A stretch of 64,000 nucleotides of DNA, from positions 26,109 through 90,108 of the forward strand of contig JAVKKH010000009.1 in the NCBI GenBank assembly GCA_031296405.1. The letters are read 5' to 3'. The DNA comes from Candidatus Tepidifontimicrobium thermophilum. GTDB lineage: Bacteria; Sysuimicrobiota; Sysuimicrobiia; Sysuimicrobiales; Sysuimicrobiaceae. Positions 25,306-33,802 of the stretch are shown here, piece after piece. The first letter of the stretch is position 1, and the number at the start of each line of letters is the position of its first letter. Below the pieces are notes generated by a model. It ran no database searches. It worked only from the letters and a program-made list of their open reading frames with translations, and was not told the origin of the DNA. The position numbers and the translations under genes were made by a program.

Positions 25306-26586
25306 ATGCCCACCCGTCCGGACACCCCGAGGCCCTGCAGGCAGACTACGGCGCTCCGGTGGATAGCGTTCGCGGCCCCGCTGGGGTTCCTCCTGTGCAC
25401 CCTGCACGTGCCCAGCCTGGAGGCATCGGCAGGCGGGAAGCCTGGGGTGCGGCTCGCGGGGAGGCTGCCCCACACCGAGGAGGCCATCCTGGGGTCAGTC
25501 CGACGGGCGGGCCTGGAGGAGCGCACAGTACGCATCGCGGCCGACACCAACGGGTTCATCACGGTGGCCGCGGTCACGCTGACCTACAGGCCCTCCGAGC
25601 CAGACCCCTTGCAGGCCCTGCAGACCGCCGTGGGCACCCTCCTTCGCCGGACGTTCGCAGACGTCCCGGTGCTGGATGAGCTGGACGTCACCGCCCTCGA
25701 ACAGCGCCCCGGCCCCTCCGACGGTAACCGCTGGGACGTGGGCTTCACCGCGGCCGCCTCACGGGCAGAGGTGCGCTCGCTTTCCCCGCTCACGCCCGCG
25801 GAGCTGGCCCGCAGACTGCCACGCACGTGGGTGCACCCCTCCTTCCCCCACGTGGCCCCGGCCGTCAGGTCCGCCCGGGCATCCACGGAAGTTGGCTCCC
25901 GCAGGACCGCGGCCGGCGGGTTGCAGGCCGCCTGGGACCGTATCGACCCGCTCCGCATTCGCCTGCTGGGGATGCTGGTGGGAGGGGTGGTGGACGGCAC
26001 GGTGTCCCGGGCGCGGCCTCCAAGCAGGTCCGTGGCCTTGACGTTCGACGACGGCCCGCACCCTCTGTACACGCCCCTGCTCCTGGACACCCTGCGCCGC
26101 CTGGGAGTCCACGCCACGTTCTTTCTCGTGGGCCAGCGGGTCGAACAGTACCCCTACTTCGCCCGAGCCATCGTGGAGGACGGCCACGAGGTCGGCAACC
26201 ACGGATACCGACATGTGCCCCTCGCCCGCCTGCAAGCCGGCGAGCTGGAAGGGGAGCTGCAACGCGCCCAGGGTACCCTCGAAGCGGCCACGGGAGTCCG
26301 GCCCCGGTACCTGCGTCCGCCCGGGGGCGGCTTCAACCGTCACCTGCTGCGGGCGGCCTCTACGTCAGGGCTCGTGGTCGTCCTGTGGACGGACGACCCC
26401 GCCGACTACCGGATCAAGGACCCTGACCGACTGCGCACGCGGGTGCTTTCCCGGGTGTTCGGCGGAGGCGTGGTCCTGCTGCACCAAGGCGTCCCGGCCA
26501 CGCTGCAGGTACTCCCTGAGCTGGTCCGCACGCTGCGCAGGCTGAACTACCACGTGGGCACCGTCACGGACCTCCTGCACCCCTAG
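25306..26586 (+). CDS. Exported polysaccharide deacetylase (NodB domain)
   Basis: 426 residues. An N-terminal hydrophobic segment (residues ~19-35) acts as signal or anchor. An uncharacterised ~180-residue region follows, then a NodB/CE4 domain from ~240: VALTFDDGPHPLYTPLLLD (catalytic and metal Asp), EDGHEVGNHGYRHVPLARL (metal His pair), the YLRPPGGGFN loop, LWTDDPADY and VVLLHQG. All CE4 residues are in place, so metal-dependent N-deacetylation of peptidoglycan or another glycan outside the membrane is expected. ATG at 25306 follows an AAGGAG. Alone on its strand; its end meets tatA convergently. Confidence 0.88.
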   Translation: MPTRPDTPRPCRQTTALRWIAFAAPLGFLLCTLHVPSLEASAGGKPGVRLAGRLPHTEEAILGSVRRAGLEERTVRIAADTNGFITVAAVTLTYRPSEPDPLQALQTAVGTLLRRTFADVPVLDELDVTALEQRPGPSDGNRWDVGFTAAASRAEVRSLSPLTPAELARRLPRTWVHPSFPHVAPAVRSARASTEVGSRRTAAGGLQAAWDRIDPLRIRLLGMLVGGVVDGTVSRARPPSRSVALTFDDGPHPLYTPLLLDTLRRLGVHATFFLVGQRVEQYPYFARAIVEDGHEVGNHGYRHVPLARLQAGELEGELQRAQGTLEAATGVRPRYLRPPGGGFNRHLLRAASTSGLVVVLWTDDPADYRIKDPDRLRTRVLSRVFGGGVVLLHQGVPATLQVLPELVRTLRRLNYHVGTVTDLLHP

Positions 26587-26601
26587 GGGCCTGCCGGCCC
26601 C
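26586..26601. terminator. Hairpin between convergent deacetylase and tatA genes
   Basis: GGGGCC (26586-26591), a TGCC loop and GGCCCC (26596-26601) form a 6-bp perfect stem immediately after the deacetylase stop codon, 22 bp from the tatA stop. It could terminate both ways. No T-run follows, so strength is uncertain. Confidence 0.35.
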
Positions 26602-26622
26602 CACCACCTTCCACAGCCCCGC

Positions 26623-26808
26623 CTACCGACCCTGTCCGGGCACGCTCCCGCGGACTTCGTGGTCCTCCTCCTGCATCGCCTTGCGGAAGTCCCGGACCGC
26701 CTTACCCAGGGAAGACCCGATGTCCGCCAGGCGCGAGGGCCCGAAGATCAGGAGGGCGACCACCAGGATGACCACGAGCTCCGAGGCTCCGATCCCGCCG
26801 AACCCCAC
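26623..26808 (-). CDS. tatA: Sec-independent translocase protein TatA
   Basis: 61 residues. A short N-terminal GFGGIGASELVVILVVALLI membrane helix with the conserved Glu is followed by FGPSRLADIGSSLGKAVRDF (the FGP hinge and amphipathic helix) and an acidic tail, the full TatA pattern. It forms the pore of the twin-arginine pathway. Start GTG 26808 is set by GGAGGAGGTGAG immediately upstream; a longer frame exists but has no homology. No tatC is in the window. Confidence 0.92.
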   Translation of the reverse strand: MGFGGIGASELVVILVVALLIFGPSRLADIGSSLGKAVRDFRKAMQEEDHEVRGSVPGQGR

Positions 26809-26910
26809 GGGCTCACCTCCTCCGCCAGTCCTTCTAAGTCTAAAGCGCACCAGGCCCTCCCACAGTTCCTGAGGACCGGGGTCTTCCGGTTTCCGCCGGG
26901 GGCTGAGCTG

Positions 26911-26940
26911 GGAACTCCCGAGACCCTTCCTGCGCTAACA
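26911..26940 (+). promoter_or_regulatory. Candidate ECF-type promoter before the sigma-factor operon
   Basis: GGAACT (26911-26916) matches the -35 element used by many ECF sigma factors (GGAAC). The usual spacing leads to CTAACA (26935-26940) in the -10 position, 30 bp before the first gene of the operon. It would allow the sigma factor to regulate its own operon. Inference from motif only. Confidence 0.3.
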
Positions 26941-26969
26941 GGTTGAAACCGACCGACGGAGGTGGTGCG

Positions 26970-27338
26970 ATGAGAAGCTGGTTGGCAGCAGGCCTGGCCA
27001 CGCTCCTGGTGGCAGGCAGCGCGCTCTCCGCAGGTGCTGCAACGTCCACCAAGCGGTCTGCGTCCGGTACGGGCACTTCCTTCGAGGTGCAGGGGACGGT
27101 CGTGGAGGTCTCGAAGGGTTGGTTCGAGCTGTCTGTGGACCGTGTGTTGCGGGGACCTGTGGCCCGCGGTACCCGGATCCGGGTCGGCGAACCGGCGTCT
27201 GTCCGGTTCTTGCGGGGAGGCAAGCCCGTAAGCGCTGCGGAGCTCAAGCGCGGCTCGGTGGTGCGCGTCGTGGGGACGTGGCGCGGCTCAGGTAAGCAGG
27301 CCGCGTACACCGCCACCCGCGTGACGGTGCTCAAGTAA
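26970..27338 (+). CDS. Small secreted protein, OB-like (DUF5666-like)
   Basis: 122 residues. MRSWLAAGLATLLVAGSAL with a likely cleavage around SAGAA is a signal peptide. The mature ~98 residues begin FEVQGTVVEVSKGWFELSV and continue in beta-strand-rich repeats ending TATRVTVLK, reminiscent of small OB-fold secreted proteins such as DUF5666. I cannot assign a function. ATG 26970 has GGAGGTGGTG upstream. It is 5 bp from the sigma factor and is probably the first gene of that operon; it could be a target or an envelope sensor. Confidence 0.65.
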   Translation: MRSWLAAGLATLLVAGSALSAGAATSTKRSASGTGTSFEVQGTVVEVSKGWFELSVDRVLRGPVARGTRIRVGEPASVRFLRGGKPVSAAELKRGSVVRVVGTWRGSGKQAAYTATRVTVLK

Positions 27339-27343
27339 CCGGT

Positions 27344-27925
27344 ATGGAAGCGGAGGCCGGCGCGCTGGCTTCGCAGGCTGCCGGGACGGAGGACGCTCAG
27401 GCCGAGTTCAGCCGCCTCGTGGAGGCCCACTGGCGGTCGGCCTACCGCTTCGCCTACCGGCTGACGGGGAACCCCGAGGAGGCGGCGGACCTGGTGCAGG
27501 AGGCGGCGGAGGAGGCCTTCCGGGCCTTCTCCCGCTTCCGCCCGGGCACGCGGTTTGACCGGTGGTGGCTACGGATCCTGTACAACTCGTTTGTGGACCG
27601 CACGCGGCGCCAGCGCCGACAGTCGTACGTGCCCCTGGACGACCTGTCCGGCGACATGCGGGTCACCGCAAGCTGGGCGGACCCGGAGGCCGCCCTGGAG
27701 CAGCAGCTCGACGGGCCCGTGCAGAGGGCCCTGGACGCCCTGCCCCCGGAGTTCCGGGCAGTGGTGGTCCTGGTGGACCTGGAGGGGCTGTCCTACGAGG
27801 ACGCCGCCCGTGTCCTCCGCTGCCCGCCCGGCACCGTGCGGTCGAGGCTCCACCGGGGCCGCCTGGCTTTGCGGGAGTGGCTCCGGGGGTACGTGGACGC
27901 CTTGAGGCGGGGAGAACTGGGATGA
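27344..27925 (+). CDS. ECF-type RNA polymerase sigma factor
   Basis: 193 residues. Region 2: AEFSRLVEAHWRSAYRFAYR, LTGNPEEAADLVQEAAEEAF and RFDRWWLRILYNSFVD; a short linker; region 4: ALDALPPEFRAVVVLVDLEG, LSYEDAARVLRCPPGTVRSR and LHRGRLALREWL. No region 1 or 3 is present, as expected for sigma-70 group 4. The anti-sigma gene overlaps its stop (ATGA), and RseB-like and lipoprotein genes follow, so it probably answers envelope stress. ATG 27344 lacks a strong ribosome site and may depend on the gene before it. Confidence 0.93.
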   Translation: MEAEAGALASQAAGTEDAQAEFSRLVEAHWRSAYRFAYRLTGNPEEAADLVQEAAEEAFRAFSRFRPGTRFDRWWLRILYNSFVDRTRRQRRQSYVPLDDLSGDMRVTASWADPEAALEQQLDGPVQRALDALPPEFRAVVVLVDLEGLSYEDAARVLRCPPGTVRSRLHRGRLALREWLRGYVDALRRGELG

Positions 27926-28359
27926 GGCACCCGCAGGACCTGTTGAGCGGGTATGTGGACGGTGCTCTGTCTGCGCACGAGGCCGCGGAAGTCGCCGCGC
28001 ACCTGGCGGAGTGTCCGTCCTGCCGGGAGACGGTCTCAGACCTCCGGGCCCTGCGCCGGCTGCTGGCTGCCGTGCCCCCCCCCGATCCTGACCCGGAGCT
28101 CCTAGCTCGCCTCCTCCAGGTCGATCCGGGACCTCGCCGGCACCGCCTGAACGTGCCCCGGTGGCTCGCTGTAGCGGCCGCCACTGCCCTCCTGGCAGTC
28201 GTCTCGGCTCGGGTCTCCCACCTGCCCCCCGCCTCCGGCCCGGTGGTGCAGGAGCTGCGCGAGCACGCCCGCCTGGCCACGCACGCCCCTTTGAACGACC
28301 TGGGGCTGGCCTCTTTCCTCTCCGCAATTCTCCAGGAACCCGTGGAGGACAACCCTTGA
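27922..28359 (+). CDS. Zinc-type anti-sigma factor (zf-HC2)
   Basis: 145 residues. The N-terminal ZAS domain carries HLAECPSCRETV (His-x3-Cys-x2-Cys) at ~27-38 preceded by LSGYVDGALSAHEAAEV. One transmembrane segment (WLAVAAATALLAVVSARV, ~80-97) follows, then a short outer domain. It should hold the ECF sigma factor at the membrane. Its ATG overlaps the sigma stop (ATGA), giving coupled, equimolar synthesis. The outer domain is short (~45 residues), so signal sensing may rely on the next protein, which resembles RseB/MucB. Confidence 0.9.
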   Translation: MRHPQDLLSGYVDGALSAHEAAEVAAHLAECPSCRETVSDLRALRRLLAAVPPPDPDPELLARLLQVDPGPRRHRLNVPRWLAVAAATALLAVVSARVSHLPPASGPVVQELREHARLATHAPLNDLGLASFLSAILQEPVEDNP

Positions 28360-29420
28360 GACCGCTTGCAGCAGCAGCGCTGCTGGTCTGCCTGGGTCTT
28401 TTGGTCCGGCCGGCAGCGGCACAGGCGCCCTCCTTCGACCTGCTCCTGCGGGCGGCGGTCGCCCACGACCGTGTGGCCTACTCCGCCGAGCAACTCGTCG
28501 CTACGTGGGAGGGCCAGCAGCCGCACGTCGCGCTGGCCCACGTCCAGCACGACCCCGCGGTGGGAACCCGGCTCGTGTACCGGCCTCTGTCCGGCGGACA
28601 GGACCGACAGGTCGTCTGGCACACCGCCGACCGGACGCTGGAGTACGACCCCCACACGCGCCGCGGCCGCGCCTACCCCGCCTACCGGCTCCAGGTCTCG
28701 CCCGCCCAGCAGCTCGCCTGGCTTGCGCGCAACTACTCGGTCACCTCCGCACCCTCCCACCTCCTGGGCCGGCAGACCGCGCGGCTGCGGATCGTGCCCA
28801 GACAGCCCGGCCGGCCCACCGCCACGGTCCACGTGGACGTCCACACGGGGCTGATCCTCCGATCCGAGCGCACCTCCGCGGACGGCGCTGCACGCCAGTT
28901 CAGCAGCTTCGTCACCTTCACGCCCCGCCCCGTAGGCTGGATGCGGTCGCGGAAGGTCCCGGCGGACCTGCAGCTCCGCAGCGAACCGACGCCCCGGACA
29001 GCTACCCTCCAGCACCTGACGTCCGTGTTCGGACAGCGTCCGCCCGCGGTGCAGCTCCCCGATGGCTTCAGCCCCGTCACCGCCTTCCTCCTGGAAGACC
29101 GCGGCACCATGGTCCGCCGGGCTTACTCCGACGGCCTCACGACCCTGGTGGTCTCCTGGCGGCCCCAGGCGGCTGCCTCGCCCCCCGCAGGCAGCCGGGT
29201 CGTCTACCGACCCGGCGGGCCGGTGTGGGTCCGTTCGTCCGGCCTGCGTCAGCTGGTCTACTGGCAATACGCAGGCTGGGCCATCACCCTGGTCGCAGAA
29301 CTCAGCCCCGACGTCCTCCTGGCAGTGGCCGACCGCACCGGCATCCAGCCCGCTCCTTCGACCCTTGACTTCCTGCTGGAATGGCTTCGGAGCAGGCTTG
29401 CCACGGACTCCGACGCATGA
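28356..29420 (+). CDS. Exported MucB/RseB-like sigma-regulatory protein
   Basis: 354 residues. Start is TTG, overlapping the anti-sigma stop as TTGA with GGAGG eight nucleotides upstream. The N terminus RPLAAAALLVCLGLLVRPAA is a signal peptide ending in a cleavable AAAQA. The body has the RseB layout: a first beta domain (YSAEQLVATWEGQQPHVALA through RLRIVPRQPG) with the VDVHTGLILRSERT motif, and a second domain (~210-345) beginning PTPRTATLQHLTSVFGQRP and containing LPDGFSPVTAF. RseB binds the outer part of the anti-sigma factor and blocks its proteolysis, consistent with the gene order. Sequence identity to known RseB is low, so this rests partly on context. Confidence 0.72.
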   Translation: MRPLAAAALLVCLGLLVRPAAAQAPSFDLLLRAAVAHDRVAYSAEQLVATWEGQQPHVALAHVQHDPAVGTRLVYRPLSGGQDRQVVWHTADRTLEYDPHTRRGRAYPAYRLQVSPAQQLAWLARNYSVTSAPSHLLGRQTARLRIVPRQPGRPTATVHVDVHTGLILRSERTSADGAARQFSSFVTFTPRPVGWMRSRKVPADLQLRSEPTPRTATLQHLTSVFGQRPPAVQLPDGFSPVTAFLLEDRGTMVRRAYSDGLTTLVVSWRPQAAASPPAGSRVVYRPGGPVWVRSSGLRQLVYWQYAGWAITLVAELSPDVLLAVADRTGIQPAPSTLDFLLEWLRSRLATDSDA

Positions 29421-30568
29421 GGAGTCCCCGGTTCCGCCCCCCGCGGTTTGGAGGTCCGCGCGCGGCCGTAGCCCTCGCGGTGCTGGGGCTGGCCGCCTGC
29501 TCCCCCCCTGCCGGCCGCTCACCTACCCTCCCCGCCCTGAGCCGGCCGGCCCCCACGCAGCTGCCACCCTCACCCGCGGCTGGCCTGCGCGCGGACCTCC
29601 GCACTCTGCCCGTGCGGGTCTACGTGCCCAACAGCCTCTCCAACACCGTGACGGTCCTGGACCCTGCAAAGCGGCGAGTCCTGGCCACCTTTCCGGTGGG
29701 GAAGGCGCCTCAGCACGTGGTGCCTTCCTACGACCTGCGCGTCCTGTGGGTCAACAACAACGGCGCAGACAGCCTCACGCCCATCGACCCCCGGTCGGGC
29801 CGGCCCGGGCCCCCGGTGGCCGTGGCGGACCCGTACAACCTGTACTTCACCCCGGACGGCCGGTTCGCCGTGGTGGTGGCCGAGCGCCTCCAGCGCCTGG
29901 ACTTCCGCGATCCACACACGTTCCGCCTTGTGGCCAGCGTGGCGGTCCCCTGTAGAGGCCCTAACCATCTGGACTTCTCGAAAGACGGGGCGTACTTCCT
30001 TTTGAGCTGCGAGTTCGACGGCCGTCTGGTCAAGGTGGACACGAATACCCGGCGGGTGCTCGGCGCCCTTCAACTGGGGAGTATGCCCCAGGACGTGCGG
30101 CTCGCGCCCGACGGGAGCCGGTTCCTCGTGGCCGATATGGCCCGCGACGGCGTGCACGTGGTGGACGGCGAGCGGCTACAGCGGGTGGGCTTCGTCGTCA
30201 CCGGCGTGGGCGCCCACGGCGTGTACCCGGACTCCGAGGGCCGAAAGGTGTACGTGACCAACCGCGGCTGGCACACGGTCTACGGAGGCAGACGAGGACC
30301 GGGCAGCATCGCCGTCCTGGATGGCCGGACGCTCCGGGTCCTCCTGCGCTGGCCGGTCCCCGGGGGCGGCAGCCCCGACATGGGCAACTTCACCCCCGAC
30401 GGGCAGCAGCTTTGGATCTCGGGTCGCTACGACGACGAGGTGTACGCGTTCGACACCCGCTCGGGGACCCTTGTGGCCCGCATTCGAGTCGGCCAGGGCC
30501 CGCACGGCCTCACCGTCTGGCCCCAGCCGGGCCGCTACTCCCTCGGGCACACAGGGAACATGCGCTGA
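29417..30568 (+). CDS. YncE-like beta-propeller lipoprotein
   Basis: 383 residues. GPRAAVALAVLGLAACSPPA is a lipoprotein signal with lipobox LAAC. The mature protein has seven repeated ~40-residue units of the YVTN/YncE type: VYVPNSLSNTVTVLDPAKRR, VLWVNNNGADSLTPIDPRSG, FTPDGRFAVVVAERL, SKDGAYFLLSCEFDGRLVKV, LAPDGSRFLVADMARDGVHV and so on, a seven-blade propeller. Function is unknown, possibly a surface or periplasmic binding scaffold. ATG overlaps the RseB-like stop (ATGA), so it is the fifth gene of the sigma operon. Its TGA abuts the convergent DUF72 stop with no gap. Confidence 0.8.
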   Translation: MRSPRFRPPRFGGPRAAVALAVLGLAACSPPAGRSPTLPALSRPAPTQLPPSPAAGLRADLRTLPVRVYVPNSLSNTVTVLDPAKRRVLATFPVGKAPQHVVPSYDLRVLWVNNNGADSLTPIDPRSGRPGPPVAVADPYNLYFTPDGRFAVVVAERLQRLDFRDPHTFRLVASVAVPCRGPNHLDFSKDGAYFLLSCEFDGRLVKVDTNTRRVLGALQLGSMPQDVRLAPDGSRFLVADMARDGVHVVDGERLQRVGFVVTGVGAHGVYPDSEGRKVYVTNRGWHTVYGGRRGPGSIAVLDGRTLRVLLRWPVPGGGSPDMGNFTPDGQQLWISGRYDDEVYAFDTRSGTLVARIRVGQGPHGLTVWPQPGRYSLGHTGNMR

Positions 30569-31408
30569 CTACTGGTGACGTGAACCGTCCCGCACCCGGG
30601 ACGCCAGGACCCTGCGGCCTCGCGCCAGCTCCTCCTTTCCGCCCTGCCCCAGCAGCCGGCGCAGGCTGAGGGCGTTACGGACCGCGTGCCCGGCGACGTC
30701 GTTGTTGAAGAACACGTAGCCCTCCCGGCCCGCGGCCAGCTGATCGAACACCCAGCGGGCGTCCGCCCGCAGGCTGCTGTCCGGGTAGCAGCCGGAGTAG
30801 GCGTCCCCAGGCCCGTGGCGCCGCAGGTACCACCACCCCGCGGTCTGAGGCACCCGTACCACCGGCCGATCCATCCGCCTCGGCCGCATGCCGGGAGGCA
30901 GGATCTGGAAGGGCCAGTCCGCGCATACCACCGCCGCCCCGTACTCCCCCAGCAACTCGTACACGGGTTCGGCAAACCAGGTGGCGTCCCGGAATTCGAA
31001 CGCGTGGAGCACCGTCCTCGGTAGGGCCGAGAGGAACTCCCGCAGGCGGTGCGGGTCGGCCCGGAAGCGCGGCGGGAGCTGCCAGAGCACGCACCGCAGC
31101 CGGTCCCCCAGGGGCCGGCAGGCGTCCATCAGCACCCGGAGGGGCTCCCGGGGGTCGCGCAGGCGACGCACGTGGGTGAGGTAGCGGCTGCCCTTCACCA
31201 CGAAGGCGAACTCCCGCGGGGCGCGGCGGGCCCAGCCCTCGAAGGTCTTCGACGCGGGCAGGCGGTAGAAGGTCACGTTCAGCTCCACCGCGTCGAACAC
31301 TTCCGCGTAGCGTTCGAACCAGCGGGAGGAGGGCAGGTCCTCCGGGTACAGGACCCCCACCCAGTGGGGGTAGGTGTAGCCGGAGGTCCCCACCCACGCC
31401 CGCGCCAC
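30569..31408 (-). CDS. DUF72 family TIM-barrel protein
   Basis: 279 residues. WVGTSGYTYPHWVGVLYPED at the N terminus, FDAVELNVTFYRLPASKTFE, FAFVVKGSRYLTHVRRL, VLWQLPPRFRADPHRLREFL, HAFEFRDATWF and the end motif YVFFNNDVAGHAVRNA are diagnostic for DUF72 (YecE-like). The family folds as a TIM barrel, but its reaction is not established. GTG 31408 has GGGAGG upstream. It is 14 nt downstream of tyrS and likely co-transcribed with it. Confidence 0.88.
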   Translation of the reverse strand: MARAWVGTSGYTYPHWVGVLYPEDLPSSRWFERYAEVFDAVELNVTFYRLPASKTFEGWARRAPREFAFVVKGSRYLTHVRRLRDPREPLRVLMDACRPLGDRLRCVLWQLPPRFRADPHRLREFLSALPRTVLHAFEFRDATWFAEPVYELLGEYGAAVVCADWPFQILPPGMRPRRMDRPVVRVPQTAGWWYLRRHGPGDAYSGCYPDSSLRADARWVFDQLAAGREGYVFFNNDVAGHAVRNALSLRRLLGQGGKEELARGRRVLASRVRDGSRHQ

Positions 31409-31422
31409 GGCAGCCTCCCGGA

Positions 31423-32646
31423 TCAGTCCAGGCGCACACGCGCGAACCGTCGCTTGCCCACCCGCACCACGAGCCCCGAGCGCACCTCCACCCGTTCCTC
31501 GGGGTCGGAAACCCTCCTGCCGTCCACACTGACGCCGCCCTGAGCCACGAGCCGCCGGGCTTCGCTGTTGGAGACCACCAGCCGCACAAGCCGCAGCAGC
31601 CGCACGATGGCCACACGGCCGTCCGGGTCCAGGTCCTGCGGTCGGACGTACACATCCGGAATTTCCGAGGGCAGCTCCTCGCGCGTGAAGACCCGGTCGA
31701 ACTCCTCCTCCGCAGCCCGGGCAGCCCGCGGCCCGTGCCAGACCGTCACGATCTCACGGGCCAGGCGCCGCTTGACGTCCCGGGGGTGCAATCGGCCGGC
31801 CCGCAGCCCCTCGTCGATGGCCCGCACCTCCTCCATGGGCACTTCCGTGCACAGCTCGAAGTAGGTGACCATGAGGGGGTCGGGCAGGGACATGACCTTC
31901 CCGTACATCTCCTGGGGCGGCTCGTTGATCCCGATGTAGTTGCCCAGCGACTTGCTCATCTTCTCGACGCCGTCCAGGCCGGGCAGCAGGGGAGTGAGCA
32001 GCACCACCTGCGGCGGCTGGCCGAACTCCCGCTGCAGGTCCCGGCCCATCAGGTTGTTGAACTTCTGGTCCGTCCCCCCGAGCTCCACGTCCGCTTGCAG
32101 GGCCACGGAGTCGTAGGCCTGACAGAGCGGGTACAGCAGCTCGTGCAGGCCGATGGGGCTGCCCTCCTTCCAGCGCGCGGTGAAGTCGTCCCGTTCCAGG
32201 ATGCGGGCCACGGTGGTCTTGCTGCACAGCCGCACCACGTCCGCGAAGCTCAACGACCCCAGCCACTGGCTGTTGAAGGTCACCCGCGTGCGCTCGGGAT
32301 CCAGGATCCGGCTGTACTGCTCCCGGTAGGTGGCCGCGTTGCGCTCCACCTCCTCCCGGGTCAGCATGGGGCGGGTCTGCTTCTTGCCCGTCGGGTCGCC
32401 GATGAGCGCGGTGAAGTCCCCGATCACCAGGATGGCCTCGTGCCCCAGGTCCTGGAACTGCCGGAGTTTGCGCAACACCACCGCGAACCCGATGTGGATG
32501 TCCGGCGCGGTGGGGTCCAGGCCCAGCTTCACGCGCAGCGGCCGGCCCTCCCGCAGCTTGGCCAGCAGCTCCTCCTCGGTGATGATCTCCGCGGCGCCGC
32601 GTCGCAGCAGCTCCAGCTGTCGCTCGGGTGGGAGGAACGTCGTCAT
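31423..32646 (-). CDS. tyrS: Tyrosyl-tRNA synthetase
   Basis: 407 residues, class I synthetase. The HIGH motif appears as [13 protein letters not shown], the KMSKS loop as [13 protein letters not shown], and [20 protein letters not shown] is the tyrosine-site helix. A C-terminal S4 RNA-binding domain ends the protein ([20 protein letters not shown]). The ~400-residue length and HIGF variant place it in the TyrZ-like group found in many bacteria. The 17-nt gap to the upstream enolase-like gene leaves no room for its own T-box. ATG 32646 follows GAGG closely. Confidence 0.96.
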   Translation of the reverse strand: MTTFLPPERQLELLRRGAAEIITEEELLAKLREGRPLRVKLGLDPTAPDIHIGFAVVLRKLRQFQDLGHEAILVIGDFTALIGDPTGKKQTRPMLTREEVERNAATYREQYSRILDPERTRVTFNSQWLGSLSFADVVRLCSKTTVARILERDDFTARWKEGSPIGLHELLYPLCQAYDSVALQADVELGGTDQKFNNLMGRDLQREFGQPPQVVLLTPLLPGLDGVEKMSKSLGNYIGINEPPQEMYGKVMSLPDPLMVTYFELCTEVPMEEVRAIDEGLRAGRLHPRDVKRRLAREIVTVWHGPRAARAAEEEFDRVFTREELPSEIPDVYVRPQDLDPDGRVAIVRLLRLVRLVVSNSEARRLVAQGGVSVDGRRVSDPEERVEVRSGLVVRVGKRRFARVRLD

Positions 32647-32663
32647 CCTCTACGCACCGCCCG

Positions 32664-33767
32664 TCAGGGTACCGAGAACAGCAGCTCCAACGCGGACCGG
32701 TCCACTTCCACGCCTAGGCCCGGACCCGGAGGCAGGACGCCCTGGCCGGCCTCGCTGCGCGGGAACCCGCCCGCCACGTGCTCCAGGTTCCAGTCGTTCA
32801 TGAAGGACGCCGCCAGCAGGGAGCGAGGGGGCGTGCTGGCCGCCACGTGGGCGGTGGAGGCGGTCACGAGGTCCCCGCCCCAGGTGTCCTCCACCACCAG
32901 CTGCAGCCCCAGAGCCACCGCCAGGTCCCGCAGGAAGCGCGCGGCCACTAGCCCGCCCACGCGGCTCGTTTTCAGGTTGACCGCCGCGGCTCCTCCGTCT
33001 TCCGCCGCCCGGACCAGACTGCGAGCGTCCGTGACCACCTCGTCGTACACCATGGGGAGGGTGGTGCGTGCCCGCACCGTCAGGCACTCCTCCAGGCTGG
33101 CGCAGGGCTGCTCCAGGAGCACCTGCGGGTGCTTCTCCAGCAGGCGCCCGAGCACCACAGCCTGCTGGACGGTGTAGGCTCCGTTGGCGTCCGCCAGGAT
33201 CCAGCAGCCCGGCCCCACCGCCTCGGCCACCGCGGCCACGCGGTCTGAGTCCGCAAAAGGATCCGTGCCCAGCTTCAGCTGGAACACCCCCACGCCCTGA
33301 GCACGGTGCCGTGCCGCGAAGTCCGCCATGGCCTCCGCGGGCGCGAGGGGTACCGCCACGTACAAGGGGAACCGCTCCCGGTGCACGCCCCCCAGCAGCG
33401 CGGCCACCGGGAGTCCGGCCACCCGGCCCAGCAGGTCCCAGCACGCCACGTCCACCACACTCTTCGCGTACGCGTGGCCTGCCAGGGCCGCGTCCATGCG
33501 GGCGTGGACGTCCGCCAGGTTGCGCGGGTCCGCTCCCACCACCACGGGCGCCAGCTCCCGCAAGGCGGCCCGGGCGCCGCTTGCGAAGGCGGGCAGGTAC
33601 GTGCTCCCCAGCGGGCACACCTCGCCCCACCCGTCCACGCCCTCGTCCGCCACCACCCGCACCACCGTACTGGGCAGCCGTTCCACCACTCGGCCACCCG
33701 ACATGACGTACCGACCGTGCGCGTAGGTGAGCTCGTAGCCGTACACCTCCACCGCTCGGACCCGCAC
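32664..33767 (-). CDS. Enolase-superfamily (MR/MLE) enzyme, resembles cis-3-hydroxyproline dehydratase
   Basis: 367 residues. The N-terminal capping domain contains YAHGRYVMSGGRVVERLPST and GWGEVCPLGSTYLPAF; the barrel has the Lys base pair as FQLKLGTDP, metal ligands in ILADANG, LLEQPC and PMVYDEVVTD, and AAVNLKTSRVGGLVAARFL supplies the second Lys. The HGRYVMSGG segment is characteristic of the cis-3-hydroxy-L-proline dehydratase subgroup, but other acid-sugar or amino-acid enzymes are close relatives, so the substrate is tentative. GTG 33767 is preferred over GTG 33773 because AGGAGG is at proper distance only for the former. It is followed by tyrS; the FAH gene lies upstream. Confidence 0.75.
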   Translation of the reverse strand: MRVRAVEVYGYELTYAHGRYVMSGGRVVERLPSTVVRVVADEGVDGWGEVCPLGSTYLPAFASGARAALRELAPVVVGADPRNLADVHARMDAALAGHAYAKSVVDVACWDLLGRVAGLPVAALLGGVHRERFPLYVAVPLAPAEAMADFAARHRAQGVGVFQLKLGTDPFADSDRVAAVAEAVGPGCWILADANGAYTVQQAVVLGRLLEKHPQVLLEQPCASLEECLTVRARTTLPMVYDEVVTDARSLVRAAEDGGAAAVNLKTSRVGGLVAARFLRDLAVALGLQLVVEDTWGGDLVTASTAHVAASTPPRSLLAASFMNDWNLEHVAGGFPRSEAGQGVLPPGPGLGVEVDRSALELLFSVP

Positions 33768-33802
33768 CGCCACCTCCTGACGCTGAACTTGAGGAACCCA
33801 GC

